This document shows positions 7,097 through 14,933 of a stretch of 15,690 bases of DNA, piece by piece; the stretch's first letter is position 1; each line of letters begins with the position of its first letter. The position numbers and the translations under genes were made by a program. The stretch is from an uncultured Muribaculaceae bacterium (GTDB taxonomy: Bacteria > Bacteroidota > Bacteroidia > Bacteroidales > Muribaculaceae): positions 1 to 15,690 of the forward strand of contig CAJUMR010000049.1 in NCBI GenBank assembly GCA_910587475.1. Direction: 5' to 3'. A model generated the notes under the pieces. That model searched no databases. It was not told the DNA's origin and worked only from the letters and a program-made list of their open reading frames with translations.

Positions 7097-9085
7097 TCAA
7101 AGATCAACTTTCTGGTCGACGATGCGCCAAGAGAGGATGTTGATCACTGCACCTACATAGTAAGTCGGATCTTTGTCGTCTTTGATGATGATGTCTTCTT
7201 CGTCTGGATTAAACACTGCATGACCGAGGTTATTGATAGAGTTGACAGTCAGTCTATACCAGTGGTTGCGGACTACGCCGTAGTTACCTTCTACGATATC
7301 AGCATTAGCAGGTTTGCGCTCGAGAATATGCTGAACAGGCACAGAGTAAACCATCTTACCACCGTTGAACGAAGTGGCTAAGCTCGCAGTTGGACCACCC
7401 TCAATGTTGGAATCGATATCAAAGGCCTTGAGGTCCTTTTTGAGATTGTTGAGTTCAGTCTCGTTTTTGTTTACAACAAAATATTTGCGGACAAATGTAT
7501 TGCCTTCCTTAGCCCAGAATTCGTTATTTTTAGGGGCAGCTGACACGAATACAGAGCCAAGGCCCTGACCGGCGGGCGCAAGAATGAGGCCGAGATCATC
7601 AGCATTCATCTGCTCGAACTCATAAGTGCCGGCAGCAACGTCTTCTTCAGTAATCTTATCAACGTCGTCAGCAATGGTTGTGCCGTCGGCCGGTTTGTAA
7701 TAGTTGAGAAGATGACGGGTGTTGAGAGTAGTCAATGCATAAGCATAGAAAGCAGAAGTTCTGAAAAGTTCGCCATGGAAACGTACCATGTCGAGCGGCT
7801 GGTATGAAACATTACCATTGTCACCTGTCACCTTTTCGCAAACCTCTGCGGCAAAGACAACTGAAGTAGTCTTATTCACATCGGCCGTGTTGCTCAGAGC
7901 AATGATTTTCTCAGCTGTATTGGTGTTTTCAGGACAATAATCGAAAGCACCCCAAGCTTTTTTTGCCTGGTTATACTTGATGTAATTGAGTGTAGCGGGA
8001 GTTTCTGCGGTCGCGTCGGTCACGATGTCCTGTCCATAGACAACCGATTTGCCCCAGAAGCTGCGGAAATAGTTCTTGTTGTTCCAGTTTGCGAAAGGCT
8101 TATCATCGGTAAAATCGCTGATATTTTTGGTGATATAGCTTTCTTTGGCGGTTGCGTTGATCCCCCAGTTTGTAAGACGGACATATACAGTGGTCACGCC
8201 TAATCCTTCGGGATTGCCTTCATTATTACCATTACCTGCAACTGAAACATTCAAAGGGAAGTAAGTGTAACCGCCGTTCACAAAAGGATTGCCTCCTTCA
8301 GCTGAAAGTGAGCTGCCTAAAGCCACCTCAACCTTGGCGGCAAGGCGCTCTACGTAGACAGTCACAGGGTTAAGTCTGTCCGCAGCATCAGCAGGAATTT
8401 CTTCACCATATTCGAGTTTGTTGAAGTTCTCTGTCTTAAGGATTGTCACACCATACGGATCAACTGAGCTGCCGTCAACTTTAAGATCAGCATCCAGATA
8501 AGAGCTGGTCGACATAACCATCACGCTATCGGGGTTGGCATTTTCATGGTTACTAGCCTTGTCTTTATTGGCGTTTGCAATCTTAATTGCTGAAATCTGC
8601 TTGCGTACATCATCAAGTGTAGCTCCTTGAGCGACTTTAAAATCGGTAGGAACATTAAGCACGGTGAGCATGTAGACAGGATAGTTGGTCTCGGTCAAAC
8701 CTTTGAGAACAACAACGTTCTTGCCGATATACTCAACGTTGTAGCCGTTTTCACCGTGACCACCATTGTCTTTGCCGCCGTCCCAAACAGAAGCTTCCTG
8801 GACGAATGTGCCTCTTTTGTCGAAGAAATAGAATTTGGCAGAATTGACGAGATGCTCATCGGCAGAACCGTTTTTATAGTCCCCAGCGGGCGTCACTTCG
8901 CTACCGGTTGCACGTGACATGACGTTGTCAGCATCCTTGATGTTGACTGTAATGTAGGCCGAAGGGCCTTGATTTTCAGCTCCGGAGTTGTTGTTACCGG
9001 GGTTGAGTTCGTCGTCGTTTGTGCAGGAAGCCATCATGGCTGCTGCGGCAAACACAACCGACATTGGTTTGAGTAGTTTTTTCAT
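7097..9085 (-). CDS. mfa1: Mfa1-type major fimbrial subunit (fimbrillin)
   Basis: 662 residues, somewhat longer than the roughly 560-residue Porphyromonas Mfa1. The lipoprotein signal ends MMASC (Cys21). The mature N terminus has AYITVNI (43-49) followed by S57-R58-A59, where arginine-specific processing is expected. The pilin N domain shows NSAKFYFFDKRGTFVQEA (about 81-98) and the C domain has VVRNHWYRLTVNSINNLG. The protein ends YYVGAVINILSWRIVDQKVDL, the typical Mfa1 C-terminal strand region. By family knowledge it polymerises by strand exchange into the fimbrial shaft on the cell surface. It starts 48 nt after the DUF3868 gene and is followed by a strong hairpin. The sequence is visibly AT-richer than the genes on either side (38% GC in 8101-8160 against 67% in 9361-9420), as common for variable surface subunits. 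Confidence 0.9.
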   Translation of the reverse strand: MKKLLKPMSVVFAAAAMMASCTNDDELNPGNNNSGAENQGPSAYITVNIKDADNVMSRATGSEVTPAGDYKNGSADEHLVNSAKFYFFDKRGTFVQEASVWDGGKDNGGHGENGYNVEYIGKNVVVLKGLTETNYPVYMLTVLNVPTDFKVAQGATLDDVRKQISAIKIANANKDKASNHENANPDSVMVMSTSSYLDADLKVDGSSVDPYGVTILKTENFNKLEYGEEIPADAADRLNPVTVYVERLAAKVEVALGSSLSAEGGNPFVNGGYTYFPLNVSVAGNGNNEGNPEGLGVTTVYVRLTNWGINATAKESYITKNISDFTDDKPFANWNNKNYFRSFWGKSVVYGQDIVTDATAETPATLNYIKYNQAKKAWGAFDYCPENTNTAEKIIALSNTADVNKTTSVVFAAEVCEKVTGDNGNVSYQPLDMVRFHGELFRTSAFYAYALTTLNTRHLLNYYKPADGTTIADDVDKITEEDVAAGTYEFEQMNADDLGLILAPAGQGLGSVFVSAAPKNNEFWAKEGNTFVRKYFVVNKNETELNNLKKDLKAFDIDSNIEGGPTASLATSFNGGKMVYSVPVQHILERKPANADIVEGNYGVVRNHWYRLTVNSINNLGHAVFNPDEEDIIIKDDKDPTYYVGAVINILSWRIVDQKVDL

Positions 9086-9133
9086 AAAAAATAACCGATT
9101 GGTTTTTATTTAATGATAATTATATGATTGCGA

Positions 9134-10618
9134 TTAGTTTATGTCGATATAATTGATCTGGCGGTCGGGATCGGCCTGATCGCGTTGCCAGCTGATGATC
9201 TCACGCACCTTGGCGAGGGCTTCGGGCGCATCGGCCACCTTGAGTCGCGCCGCGGCGGCAAACAGCTGCTCGGCGGCGGCATAGTCGTGGCGAAGGGCAG
9301 CAAGAATGCCGCGGGCGTAGACTGCCGAAGCATCGTCGCCGGCGCGGTCGAGGTAGGCAGCCGCGCGGTCGTAGTCGCCGCGACCCATGGCTGCATTGGC
9401 CGCATTGAGGTTGGCTACCTCGTCGGCGGGATACATGCGCACGGCGGTCTCGAACACGTTGTTATACTCGGGCGAGCCGGGCGTCATCGACTGGGCTGCA
9501 CGGTAGAACTCCGAAAGGCTCAGTTTCTGCGGCGCTGTGGCGAGCACACGGAGTATCTCTTCGAGCGAGGCATACTGGCGTATGGTGTAGTCGATCTTGT
9601 AGTCGGTGTGGCGCAGAGCGGGATAGAACGTCTGGAGCATGAAGCGGTAGTCGGCAGGATATGTCGCCTTGATTTTAGCTTCCTTGGGGTCGGGTGCCAT
9701 GTCGCTGTCGATGATGGCGATGATCTCGTCGCGGTGGTCGATGTTGCTCTGCTCGACAAAGCGGCGCAGTCCGGCCCAGTCTTCGGGCTCGTAGTCAGTG
9801 GTGATGACTCCTGCGGGGAAGCGGTAGAGCTGCTGGATGTAGCGCTTGAGCGCCTCCGTACGGCCGATGGCGAGGTCGGTGTTGTGGGCATAGGGGCTTT
9901 CGGGCGAAGCGAAGCCTTTGAGTCCGACTTCGGTGATGGTGACGTCGGCGTCGTTGCGCACCGAGTCGATGGTAGCCTGGATCTTGGCGAGCTCGACGGT
10001 GTTGCGGCGGTAATCTGGATAGATGACAGTCTTGTCGACGGGGAAGTCGATATAGGCGGTCTTTTTGAGTTCGCGGGTCTTGACGGTGTCGCCGACGGGC
10101 GAAACATAGTTGAACTGCGGGGTGAACACGGGCGCCACCGGACGACGCAGCGGAGCGATGCGGTCGACTCCCTCTTCGATCGTGGCGTCGCAGCATCCGC
10201 CGATGCGGTAATAGATGCTGAGCTGCGAGTCGCCGATCCACTCGGCGTCGGCAACTTCGCCCTTGTATATGATCGCGTCGGTCTTTCCCGACTTGAAGAG
10301 CAGAAGCGGGAGGGCGATATCGTTGTCTCTAAGGTGTTTGTAGTAGAGATTGTGACCGGCAACGTAGATGGGGTCAAACTCGGCCGACTCGGTGCTGTCG
10401 GCGTTGTGGACGACAGGAACGATCATCAGCTGGCGATCTTTGCCGAGCCTCAGGTCCGAGAGGTCGAGATCCATCGACAGGAGCAGACGTCCTCTGAGAC
10501 GGTCGACTTTCACGTCGGTCATCGGCACACGTCCGCCGGCAAGGGGTATCACCGATGCCGCATCAGCGGCCGATGAGATGGCTAACGAACACAGTAGAGT
10601 GAGCAAAAATTTTTTCAT
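9134..10618 (-). CDS. DUF3868 / OmpA-like / TPR periplasmic protein of the fimbrial operon
   Basis: 494 residues with a cleavable signal peptide (likely cut after AADA, residue 20). Residues about 22-150 fit the DUF3868 N-terminal domain, including a YYRIGGCCD double-cysteine segment near 136-144. Residues about 185-300 are OmpA-C-like: YIDFPVDKTVIYPDYRRN, then GFASPESPYAHNTDLAIGRTEALKRYI, which follows the peptidoglycan-binding consensus. Residues about 385-470 form TPR-like helical repeats (NLNAANAAMGRGDYDRAAAYLDRAG; ARGILAALRHDYAAAEQLFAAAARL). DUF3868 genes commonly occur with fimbrillin genes in Bacteroidales, and the biochemical role is not known to me. The domain mix suggests a periplasmic scaffold between peptidoglycan and the outer-membrane assembly site. 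It starts 27 nt after the DUF3575 stop and ends 48 nt before mfa1, so it is co-transcribed. Confidence 0.8.
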   Translation of the reverse strand: MKKFLLTLLCSLAISSAADAASVIPLAGGRVPMTDVKVDRLRGRLLLSMDLDLSDLRLGKDRQLMIVPVVHNADSTESAEFDPIYVAGHNLYYKHLRDNDIALPLLLFKSGKTDAIIYKGEVADAEWIGDSQLSIYYRIGGCCDATIEEGVDRIAPLRRPVAPVFTPQFNYVSPVGDTVKTRELKKTAYIDFPVDKTVIYPDYRRNTVELAKIQATIDSVRNDADVTITEVGLKGFASPESPYAHNTDLAIGRTEALKRYIQQLYRFPAGVITTDYEPEDWAGLRRFVEQSNIDHRDEIIAIIDSDMAPDPKEAKIKATYPADYRFMLQTFYPALRHTDYKIDYTIRQYASLEEILRVLATAPQKLSLSEFYRAAQSMTPGSPEYNNVFETAVRMYPADEVANLNAANAAMGRGDYDRAAAYLDRAGDDASAVYARGILAALRHDYAAAEQLFAAAARLKVADAPEALAKVREIISWQRDQADPDRQINYIDIN

Positions 10619-10645
10619 ATCCTGTAGTGAGAGTGTATGTTTTTA

Positions 10646-11233
10646 TCAGAAGACGTAGACGAGATTGAGAGCCGCTTTAGTCGGGCCGACGTAGTTGTGA
10701 GCCCTGCCCGACTCCACTTTCTTGCCGCAGCCGGCGCAGCGGAATGTGTCGAAGCGTGTGTAGGCCCATCCGATGCCGATTTCGGCCTCGAAGCTCCAGT
10801 GGCGGTTGAGGATCCAGGTGTAACCGTAGGCTATGCCTGCTCCGACAAACCATCCTTGATAGCGCAAGTCCTTGAGTTTCGACAGATCAGATCCGAGGAG
10901 ATTGAAGTTCATGTCGAGATTGCCGAAGTTGTATTGTCCTCCGATGAGATGCGCTCCGAAAAAGTGTCCGGCAAAGGTGTTACACAGCCAATAGCGCGCC
11001 TCGGGCTGCACCAGCCAGTGACGCCACTGTTTGCCGCCTGAAAAACGCCAGGCATTGAGATTGCCCGACAGATCAAGCGACCATTTCGGCGCAAGCTGCG
11101 CCTCGACGCCGACATTGGCTGTCGTCGTTGCGTCGTACAGCAGATTTGTCTTGACTGCTACCTCCTGTGCAGCCGCACCAATAGACAATGCCGCTAATAG
11201 AAATATCGACAATGCGGTAATAAACCTGTTCAT
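10646..11233 (-). CDS. DUF3575 family outer-membrane beta-barrel protein
   Basis: 195 residues with a signal peptide probably cut after AAA (residue 22). The mature chain is made of alternating strands ending in aromatic residues, and the C terminus LNLVYVF fits an outer-membrane barrel. Family-typical segments are VAVKTNLLYDATTTANVGVEAQLAPKWSLDL (about 26-55), WLVQPEARYWLCNTFAGHFFGAHLIGGQYNFG (about 73-104) and WSFEAEIGIGWAYTRFD (about 146-162). A CxxC pair (Cys166, Cys169) lies in a predicted loop. DUF3575 proteins accompany fimbrial loci in Bacteroidales, and their exact role is unknown to me. First gene of the operon, about 120 nt after the predicted transcription start. Confidence 0.85.
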   Translation of the reverse strand: MNRFITALSIFLLAALSIGAAAQEVAVKTNLLYDATTTANVGVEAQLAPKWSLDLSGNLNAWRFSGGKQWRHWLVQPEARYWLCNTFAGHFFGAHLIGGQYNFGNLDMNFNLLGSDLSKLKDLRYQGWFVGAGIAYGYTWILNRHWSFEAEIGIGWAYTRFDTFRCAGCGKKVESGRAHNYVGPTKAALNLVYVF

Positions 11234-11279
11234 ATATTTTATTATTATCTTCGTGTGAGTCTCAACCTATATATGGACA

Positions 11280-11301
11280 ACGTGGTGGCGGGCCAACACG
11301 T
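11280..11301 (-). other. Second stem-loop in the fimbrial leader
   Basis: The arms 11280-11288 and 11293-11301 pair in 8 of 9 positions around a 4-nt loop (CCCG on the transcript strand). The structure is about 50 nt before the DUF3575 start codon. No known riboswitch class was recognised. Confidence 0.4.
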
Positions 11302-11325
11302 CAAGTATTTTCAAAATCTAAAGAA

Positions 11326-11355
11326 CCGAACAAGTGATGCTCCAAAGTTGTTCGG
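11326..11355 (-). other. 5'-terminal stem-loop of the fimbrial leader
   Basis: CCGAACAA and TTGTTCGG form a perfect 8-bp stem with a 14-nt loop. The hairpin begins at or within a few nt of the predicted transcription start, so it would sit at the very 5' end of the operon mRNA, a position known to protect transcripts from decay. A short T-rich stretch follows, so an attenuator is also possible. Confidence 0.5.
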
Positions 11356-11359
11356 ACTA

Positions 11360-11393
11360 CAAAGTTACTGCTATTTTCGCTATTTTTTTACAA
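11360..11393 (-). promoter_or_regulatory. Predicted fimbrial operon promoter
   Basis: On the minus strand a TTGT (11390-11393) is followed after 22 nt by TAACTTTG (11360-11367), a full match to the Bacteroides -7 box TAnnTTTG; the -33 match is partial and the spacing slightly long. Transcription would begin near 11353-11355, leaving a leader of about 120 nt before the DUF3575 start. Confidence 0.5.
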
Positions 11394-11433
11394 TTTTTTG
11401 GCCGCGATTTGTCTTAACAAATGCAAAAATTTA

Positions 11434-11455
11434 CCCCCCCCCGTTGAAAATCAAC
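11434..11455. repeat. Nine-C homopolymer beside a small inverted repeat
   Basis: A run of nine C (11434-11442) is followed directly by GTTGA-AAA-TCAAC (11443-11455). The run lies about 40 bp upstream of the predicted fimbrial -33 element and about 60 bp upstream of the transporter promoter. Such tracts are prone to slipped-strand length change. Confidence 0.6.
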
Positions 11456-11500
11456 AAGTTAGACTCGCGACTTTTGTATATTTTTAACATTCATAAACAA

Positions 11501-11531
11501 TTGACAAGATGCCGATTTTTCATTAATTTTG
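11501..11531 (+). promoter_or_regulatory. Promoter of the eamA-like transporter gene
   Basis: TTGA (11501-11504), 19 nt, then TAATTTTG (11524-11531), a full -7 box match. The start codon at 11554 follows after only about 17 nt of leader. Confidence 0.6.
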
Positions 11532-11553
11532 CGAAAAATTATCACTTGAAATT

Positions 11554-12480
11554 ATGAAACTGAAAGGCTATATATTCGGAGTGCTCGCGGCCGCGACCTA
11601 CGGCATGAACCCGCTGTTTGCGCTCCCTCTCTACGACGAAGGTCTCGACGCCAACTCGGTGTTGCTGCTGCGCTATCTGGCGGCCCTGCCGATACTGTGG
11701 GCCATGATCGCCCTGCGCGGCCGCTCACTGAAGGTGAAACGCAGCGAACTCGCTCCGCTCTGCGGACTCGGTCTGCTGCTCGGCCTGTCGTCCTACGGAC
11801 TTTTCGAGAGCTACACTTACATGGATGCCGGCATAGCGTCGACGCTGTTGTTTGTCTATCCGCTGATGGTGGCTCTGATCATGACGGCAGTCTACCGCGA
11901 ACGGCTGTCGATGCAGACGATCGTGTGTCTGAGCGTGGCGCTCGGGGGCATATGGCTGCTGAGCCGCAACAGCGCAGGAGTGACGCTGTCGGCGGCGGGC
12001 ATCGGCTGGGTCGGAGTGTCGGCGCTGTCATATGCGGTCTACATCGTCGCTGTCAACCGCATCCCTCAGATGCGTGGTGTGCCGACGTTGAAACTGACGT
12101 TCTACGTGCTGCTGTTCGGGCTTTCGATCTTCGCTGTCAAAGCGTTGGCCACTGGGAGTCTGCAATTGCCGCGGAGCGCTGCGGGGTGGAGCTTTGTCGG
12201 GGCGCTTGCGTTGCTGCCGACGGCGCTTTCGCTGACACTGACGACTGTGGCGGTGCAGCACATAGGGTCGACGCCTACGGCCATCCTGGGAGTGTTTGAA
12301 CCGGTGACGGCTGTGGCTTTCGGCGTCACGGTGTTCGGTGAGCGCCTCACCGACCGTCAGGCCGCGGGTCTCGTCATGGTGCTCGTGGCTGTGACAGTGG
12401 TCATCGCCGGCGGCAACATCACCCGTCATCTTGTGAGACTCAAAAAAATGTTTCCGCCATTGCGGCGCAATGCGAAATAA
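11554..12480 (+). CDS. EamA/DMT-superfamily inner-membrane transporter
   Basis: 308 residues, the usual size for a two-domain EamA protein, with about ten hydrophobic segments in two homologous halves. The first half has MKLKGYIFGVLAAATYGMNPLFALPLYDEGLD, LLLRYLAALPILWAMIALRG and ASTLLFVYPLMVALIMTAVYRERLS. The second has GIGWVGVSALSYAVYIVAVNRI, VGALALLPTALSLTLTTVAVQHIGSTPTAILGVFEPVTAVAFGVTVFGERLT. The paired patterns (R-Y near helix 2; E-x-x-x-A and GE-R-L near the end of each half) are typical of the family. The C-terminal tail is basic (RHLVRLKKMFPPLRRNAK). Substrate cannot be told from sequence; family members export amino acids, metabolites or nucleotide-related compounds. Transcribed divergently from the fimbrial operon; ligA follows 34 nt later on the same strand. 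Confidence 0.85.
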   Translation: MKLKGYIFGVLAAATYGMNPLFALPLYDEGLDANSVLLLRYLAALPILWAMIALRGRSLKVKRSELAPLCGLGLLLGLSSYGLFESYTYMDAGIASTLLFVYPLMVALIMTAVYRERLSMQTIVCLSVALGGIWLLSRNSAGVTLSAAGIGWVGVSALSYAVYIVAVNRIPQMRGVPTLKLTFYVLLFGLSIFAVKALATGSLQLPRSAAGWSFVGALALLPTALSLTLTTVAVQHIGSTPTAILGVFEPVTAVAFGVTVFGERLTDRQAAGLVMVLVAVTVVIAGGNITRHLVRLKKMFPPLRRNAK

Positions 12481-12484
12481 TCGC

Positions 12485-12492
12485 TACATTTG
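12485..12492 (+). promoter_or_regulatory. -7 promoter box for ligA
   Basis: TACATTTG fits the Bacteroides -7 consensus. An ATTG 22 nt upstream (12459-12462) is a weak -33 candidate. Transcription would begin near 12498, just before the ATG at 12515. This argues against an in-frame ATG at 12470 as the ligA start, since that lies upstream of the box. Confidence 0.45.
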
Positions 12493-12514
12493 TCCAAAAC
12501 ATACGCTCAATCAC

Positions 12515-14521
12515 ATGAACAGCATAGCCAACGAAATAAATCAGCTGCGTGACGATCTCAACCGTCACAACCATAAATATTATGTCGAAAACTCGCCTGA
12601 AATCAGCGACCGGGAGTTCGACCAGATGATGAAACGTCTCGAAGCCCTCGAACGCGAGCATCCGGAATTCGCCGACCCGCTGTCGCCGACGCGCCGCGTA
12701 GGCTCCGACCTCACGAAAGGCTTCGAACAGGCACCCCACATCTATCCGATGCTCTCGCTCGGCAACACTTACTCGATCGAAGAGGTCGACGACTGGGTGA
12801 AACGCACCGAGACGGCCCTGTCGGGTCAGCAGTCGGCAATCGTCGGTGAAATGAAATTTGACGGCTCGGGCATCTCGCTCATCTATGAGCACGGCCGCCT
12901 GGTCAGAGCGGTGACGCGCGGCGACGGCGAGAAAGGCGACGTGGTGACCGACAATGTGAAGACAATCCGCAGCATTCCGCTGGTGCTCAACGGATCGGGA
13001 TGGCCTGAAAAATTTGAGATCAGAGGCGAGATCGTGCTGCCCTGGGAGGCTTTCGACCGCCTGAACGCTGACCGCGAACGCAACGAGGAGCCGCTGTTTG
13101 CCAATCCGCGCAACGCAGCCGCGGGCACGATCAAGATGCAGACTCCGGCGATTGTGGCCTCGCGCGGACTCGATGCCTACTTCTACTATCTGCTCGGCGA
13201 GGATCTGCCCTTCGACAACCACTATGACAACATGATGGCCGCACGGCAGTGGGGCTTCAAGGTCTCCGACGCCATGACGCTGCTGAACGACATCGATGAC
13301 GTGGACCGCTATATCAACTACTGGGACACGGCGCGCAAGCAGCTGCCGGTGGCCACCGACGGCCTTGTGTTCAAGATCAACTCGCTGCGCCAGCAGCTCA
13401 ATCTCGGCTTCACTGCCAAATCGCCACGCTGGGCGATCGCCTATAAATTTGCGGCCGAACGTGCGCTGACACGGCTGCGCTATGTGTCGTTTGACGTCGG
13501 GCGCCTGGGCAACATCACTCCTGTGGCCAATCTCGAACCTGTGCTGCTGAGCGGCACGGTGGTCAAACGCGCGTCGCTCCACAATGAAGATATAATCCGC
13601 TCGCTCGACATCCACGACAACGACATGGTCTATGTCGAAAAAGGCGGTGAGATCATTCCCAAGATCACCGGCGTCGACAAAGATAAGCGTCAGGCAGGGT
13701 CGCAACCGATCGAATTTGTGAGCCATTGTCCGGTGTGCCACACGCCGCTCGTGCGCGTCGAGGGCGAAGCGGCATGGGTGTGTCCCAACCGTTATGGCTG
13801 CGCACCGCAGATCATCGGCCGCATCGAGCACTATGTCGGCCGACGGATGATGAACATCGACGGCATCGGCGACGAAACGGCTGCGGCTCTCTATGCCGCC
13901 GGCTTTGTGCGCACACCCGCCGACCTCTATGACCTTACGCCCGACCGGCTTCTCAAACTCGAAGGCTTCGGCCCCCGCAGCGCCGAACGCGTCATGGAGG
14001 GCCTTGAGGCAAGCCGCGGAGTGCCGTTTGACCGCGTGCTGTTCGCCCTGTCGATCCCCTATGTCGGCGAGACAACGGCGCGCAAGATCGCCCGTGCGGC
14101 CGGCTCGATCGACCGTCTGGCGGCCATGTCGCACACTGAGCTTATGGGTCTGGAGGATGTCGGCCCCCGCATCGCCGACAGCATCATCGAATTCTTTGCC
14201 GACGCATCTAACCGCGACAACATCGAACGCCTGCGCCGTGCCGGTGTGCAGCTCGAGATGGCAAGCGGCGACGAGGAAGGCCGCAGCGACACACTCGGAG
14301 GCAAATCGTTTGTGATCAGCGGAGTGTTCTCGCTCCACAGCCGCGACGACTACAAAAAGATGATCGAAATGAACGGCGGCAAAAACACATCGTCGATATC
14401 CAAGAAAACGGATTTCGTACTGGCAGGCGAAAACATGGGGCCGGCAAAGCTCGAAAAAGCCACCAATCTCGGCATCAAAATCATCGACGAGCGACAATTT
14501 CTCGAAATGATAGGACAATAG
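12515..14521 (+). CDS. ligA: NAD+-dependent DNA ligase LigA
   Basis: 668 residues with ATG at 12515, the normal length. Domain order is complete. The Ia/NAD-binding region includes YYVENSPEISDREFD and SPTRRVG (residues about 22-63). The adenylation domain has catalytic Lys114 in GEMKFDGSG (usual form KxDG) and the motifs RGDG, FANPRNAAAGTIK and TDGLVFKIN. The OB domain follows (FDVGRLGNITPVA; KRASLHN; KGGEIIPKI), then a four-cysteine zinc finger (Cys405, 408, 423, 429), helix-hairpin-helix repeats (about 430-575) and a C-terminal BRCT domain (about 593-668). It seals nicks in duplex DNA during replication and repair in the cytoplasm and is normally essential. A start at 12470 would add an unmatched N-terminal tail and lie upstream of the promoter box. 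Its last 41 nt overlap the convergent small lipoprotein gene. Confidence 0.97.
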   Translation: MNSIANEINQLRDDLNRHNHKYYVENSPEISDREFDQMMKRLEALEREHPEFADPLSPTRRVGSDLTKGFEQAPHIYPMLSLGNTYSIEEVDDWVKRTETALSGQQSAIVGEMKFDGSGISLIYEHGRLVRAVTRGDGEKGDVVTDNVKTIRSIPLVLNGSGWPEKFEIRGEIVLPWEAFDRLNADRERNEEPLFANPRNAAAGTIKMQTPAIVASRGLDAYFYYLLGEDLPFDNHYDNMMAARQWGFKVSDAMTLLNDIDDVDRYINYWDTARKQLPVATDGLVFKINSLRQQLNLGFTAKSPRWAIAYKFAAERALTRLRYVSFDVGRLGNITPVANLEPVLLSGTVVKRASLHNEDIIRSLDIHDNDMVYVEKGGEIIPKITGVDKDKRQAGSQPIEFVSHCPVCHTPLVRVEGEAAWVCPNRYGCAPQIIGRIEHYVGRRMMNIDGIGDETAAALYAAGFVRTPADLYDLTPDRLLKLEGFGPRSAERVMEGLEASRGVPFDRVLFALSIPYVGETTARKIARAAGSIDRLAAMSHTELMGLEDVGPRIADSIIEFFADASNRDNIERLRRAGVQLEMASGDEEGRSDTLGGKSFVISGVFSLHSRDDYKKMIEMNGGKNTSSISKKTDFVLAGENMGPAKLEKATNLGIKIIDERQFLEMIGQ

Positions 14522-14927
14522 TCCCTGCGACAACAATCAACAAGACTATGCCGGCGACCGACCGCCACCATGAGGAGGCCGGCTCGGAAGCTGAAGCCGA
14601 CTGAGCGATGAGTTCAGAGGCCAAAGATGACGTATCGGCTGTGTGAACGACGCGGCCGACGGCTGACGATGCGTCGAGCCGGAGTTGGGCGGCGCGGAAC
14701 GACAGATGAGCCGTGTCGCCGGCCGGAGAGTGTAGTTGCAGCTCCATGCGCGGCTCTTCGACAACGACCGACAGGAGGCGGGCGGCAACGATTGAATCGA
14801 CAGCCGAAAGGCTGCGCGAGAGCACCATGTCTTCGGTCAGCACGGCCTGGCGGCTACGATTGGTCGACGCACACGACGGCAACAACGCCGACGCAATCAT
14901 AAGCGGGCACAAAAAATGCAGTTTCAT
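14481..14927 (-). CDS. Small lipoprotein with C-terminal membrane helix (spanin-like topology)
   Basis: 148 residues. An N-terminal signal ends LLPSC (Cys19, lipobox). A middle region (20-118) has a probably beta-rich stretch (SVVVEEPRMELQLHSPAGDTAHLSFRAAQLRLD, about 53-85), and a single hydrophobic helix lies near the C terminus (SVAGIVLLIVVAGTIVLSF, about 123-141) followed by a basic end REIVARR. A lipoprotein end plus an inner-membrane end is the plan of unimolecular phage spanins (for example T1 gp11), which join outer and inner membranes in lysis. I recognise no family by sequence. The gene starts 6 nt after the amidase stop, so the two are surely co-transcribed, and its last 41 nt overlap the end of ligA on the other strand. 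The spanin reading rests on topology and context only. A structural anchoring lipoprotein is an alternative. Confidence 0.65.
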   Translation of the reverse strand: MKLHFLCPLMIASALLPSCASTNRSRQAVLTEDMVLSRSLSAVDSIVAARLLSVVVEEPRMELQLHSPAGDTAHLSFRAAQLRLDASSAVGRVVHTADTSSLASELIAQSASASEPASSWWRSVAGIVLLIVVAGTIVLSFREIVARR

Positions 14928-14933
14928 GGCCGT

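Larger units (their letters stand above)
11234..11553. other. Divergent intergenic region between the fimbrial operon and the eamA-like gene
   Basis: 320 bp of AT-rich non-coding DNA holding both outward promoters. Toward the fimbriae: a promoter at 11360-11393 and a leader with two stem-loops (11326-11355, 11280-11301). In the centre: a run of nine C (11434-11442) beside a GTTGA/TCAAC inverted repeat (11443-11455). Toward the transporter: a promoter at 11501-11531. No long inverted repeats that would frame an invertible promoter were seen. No gene is supported here. Confidence 0.7.

Noticed and set aside
9128..10576. Long plus-strand open frame opposite the DUF3868 gene
   Set aside because: Shadow of a clear minus-strand gene with signal peptide and OmpA/TPR motifs; no promoter or recognisable motif of its own.
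11234..11553. Invertible promoter for fimbrial phase variation
   Set aside because: Only short local hairpins were found; no pair of longer inverted repeats frames the promoter.
12470..12514. Upstream ATG extension of ligA
   Set aside because: It lies upstream of the TACATTTG promoter box, overlaps the end of the transporter gene, and adds a tail not seen in LigA proteins.
12440..14536. Long minus-strand open frame opposite ligA
   Set aside because: ligA is certain and full-length; the antisense frame is His/Val/Asp-rich and matches no family.
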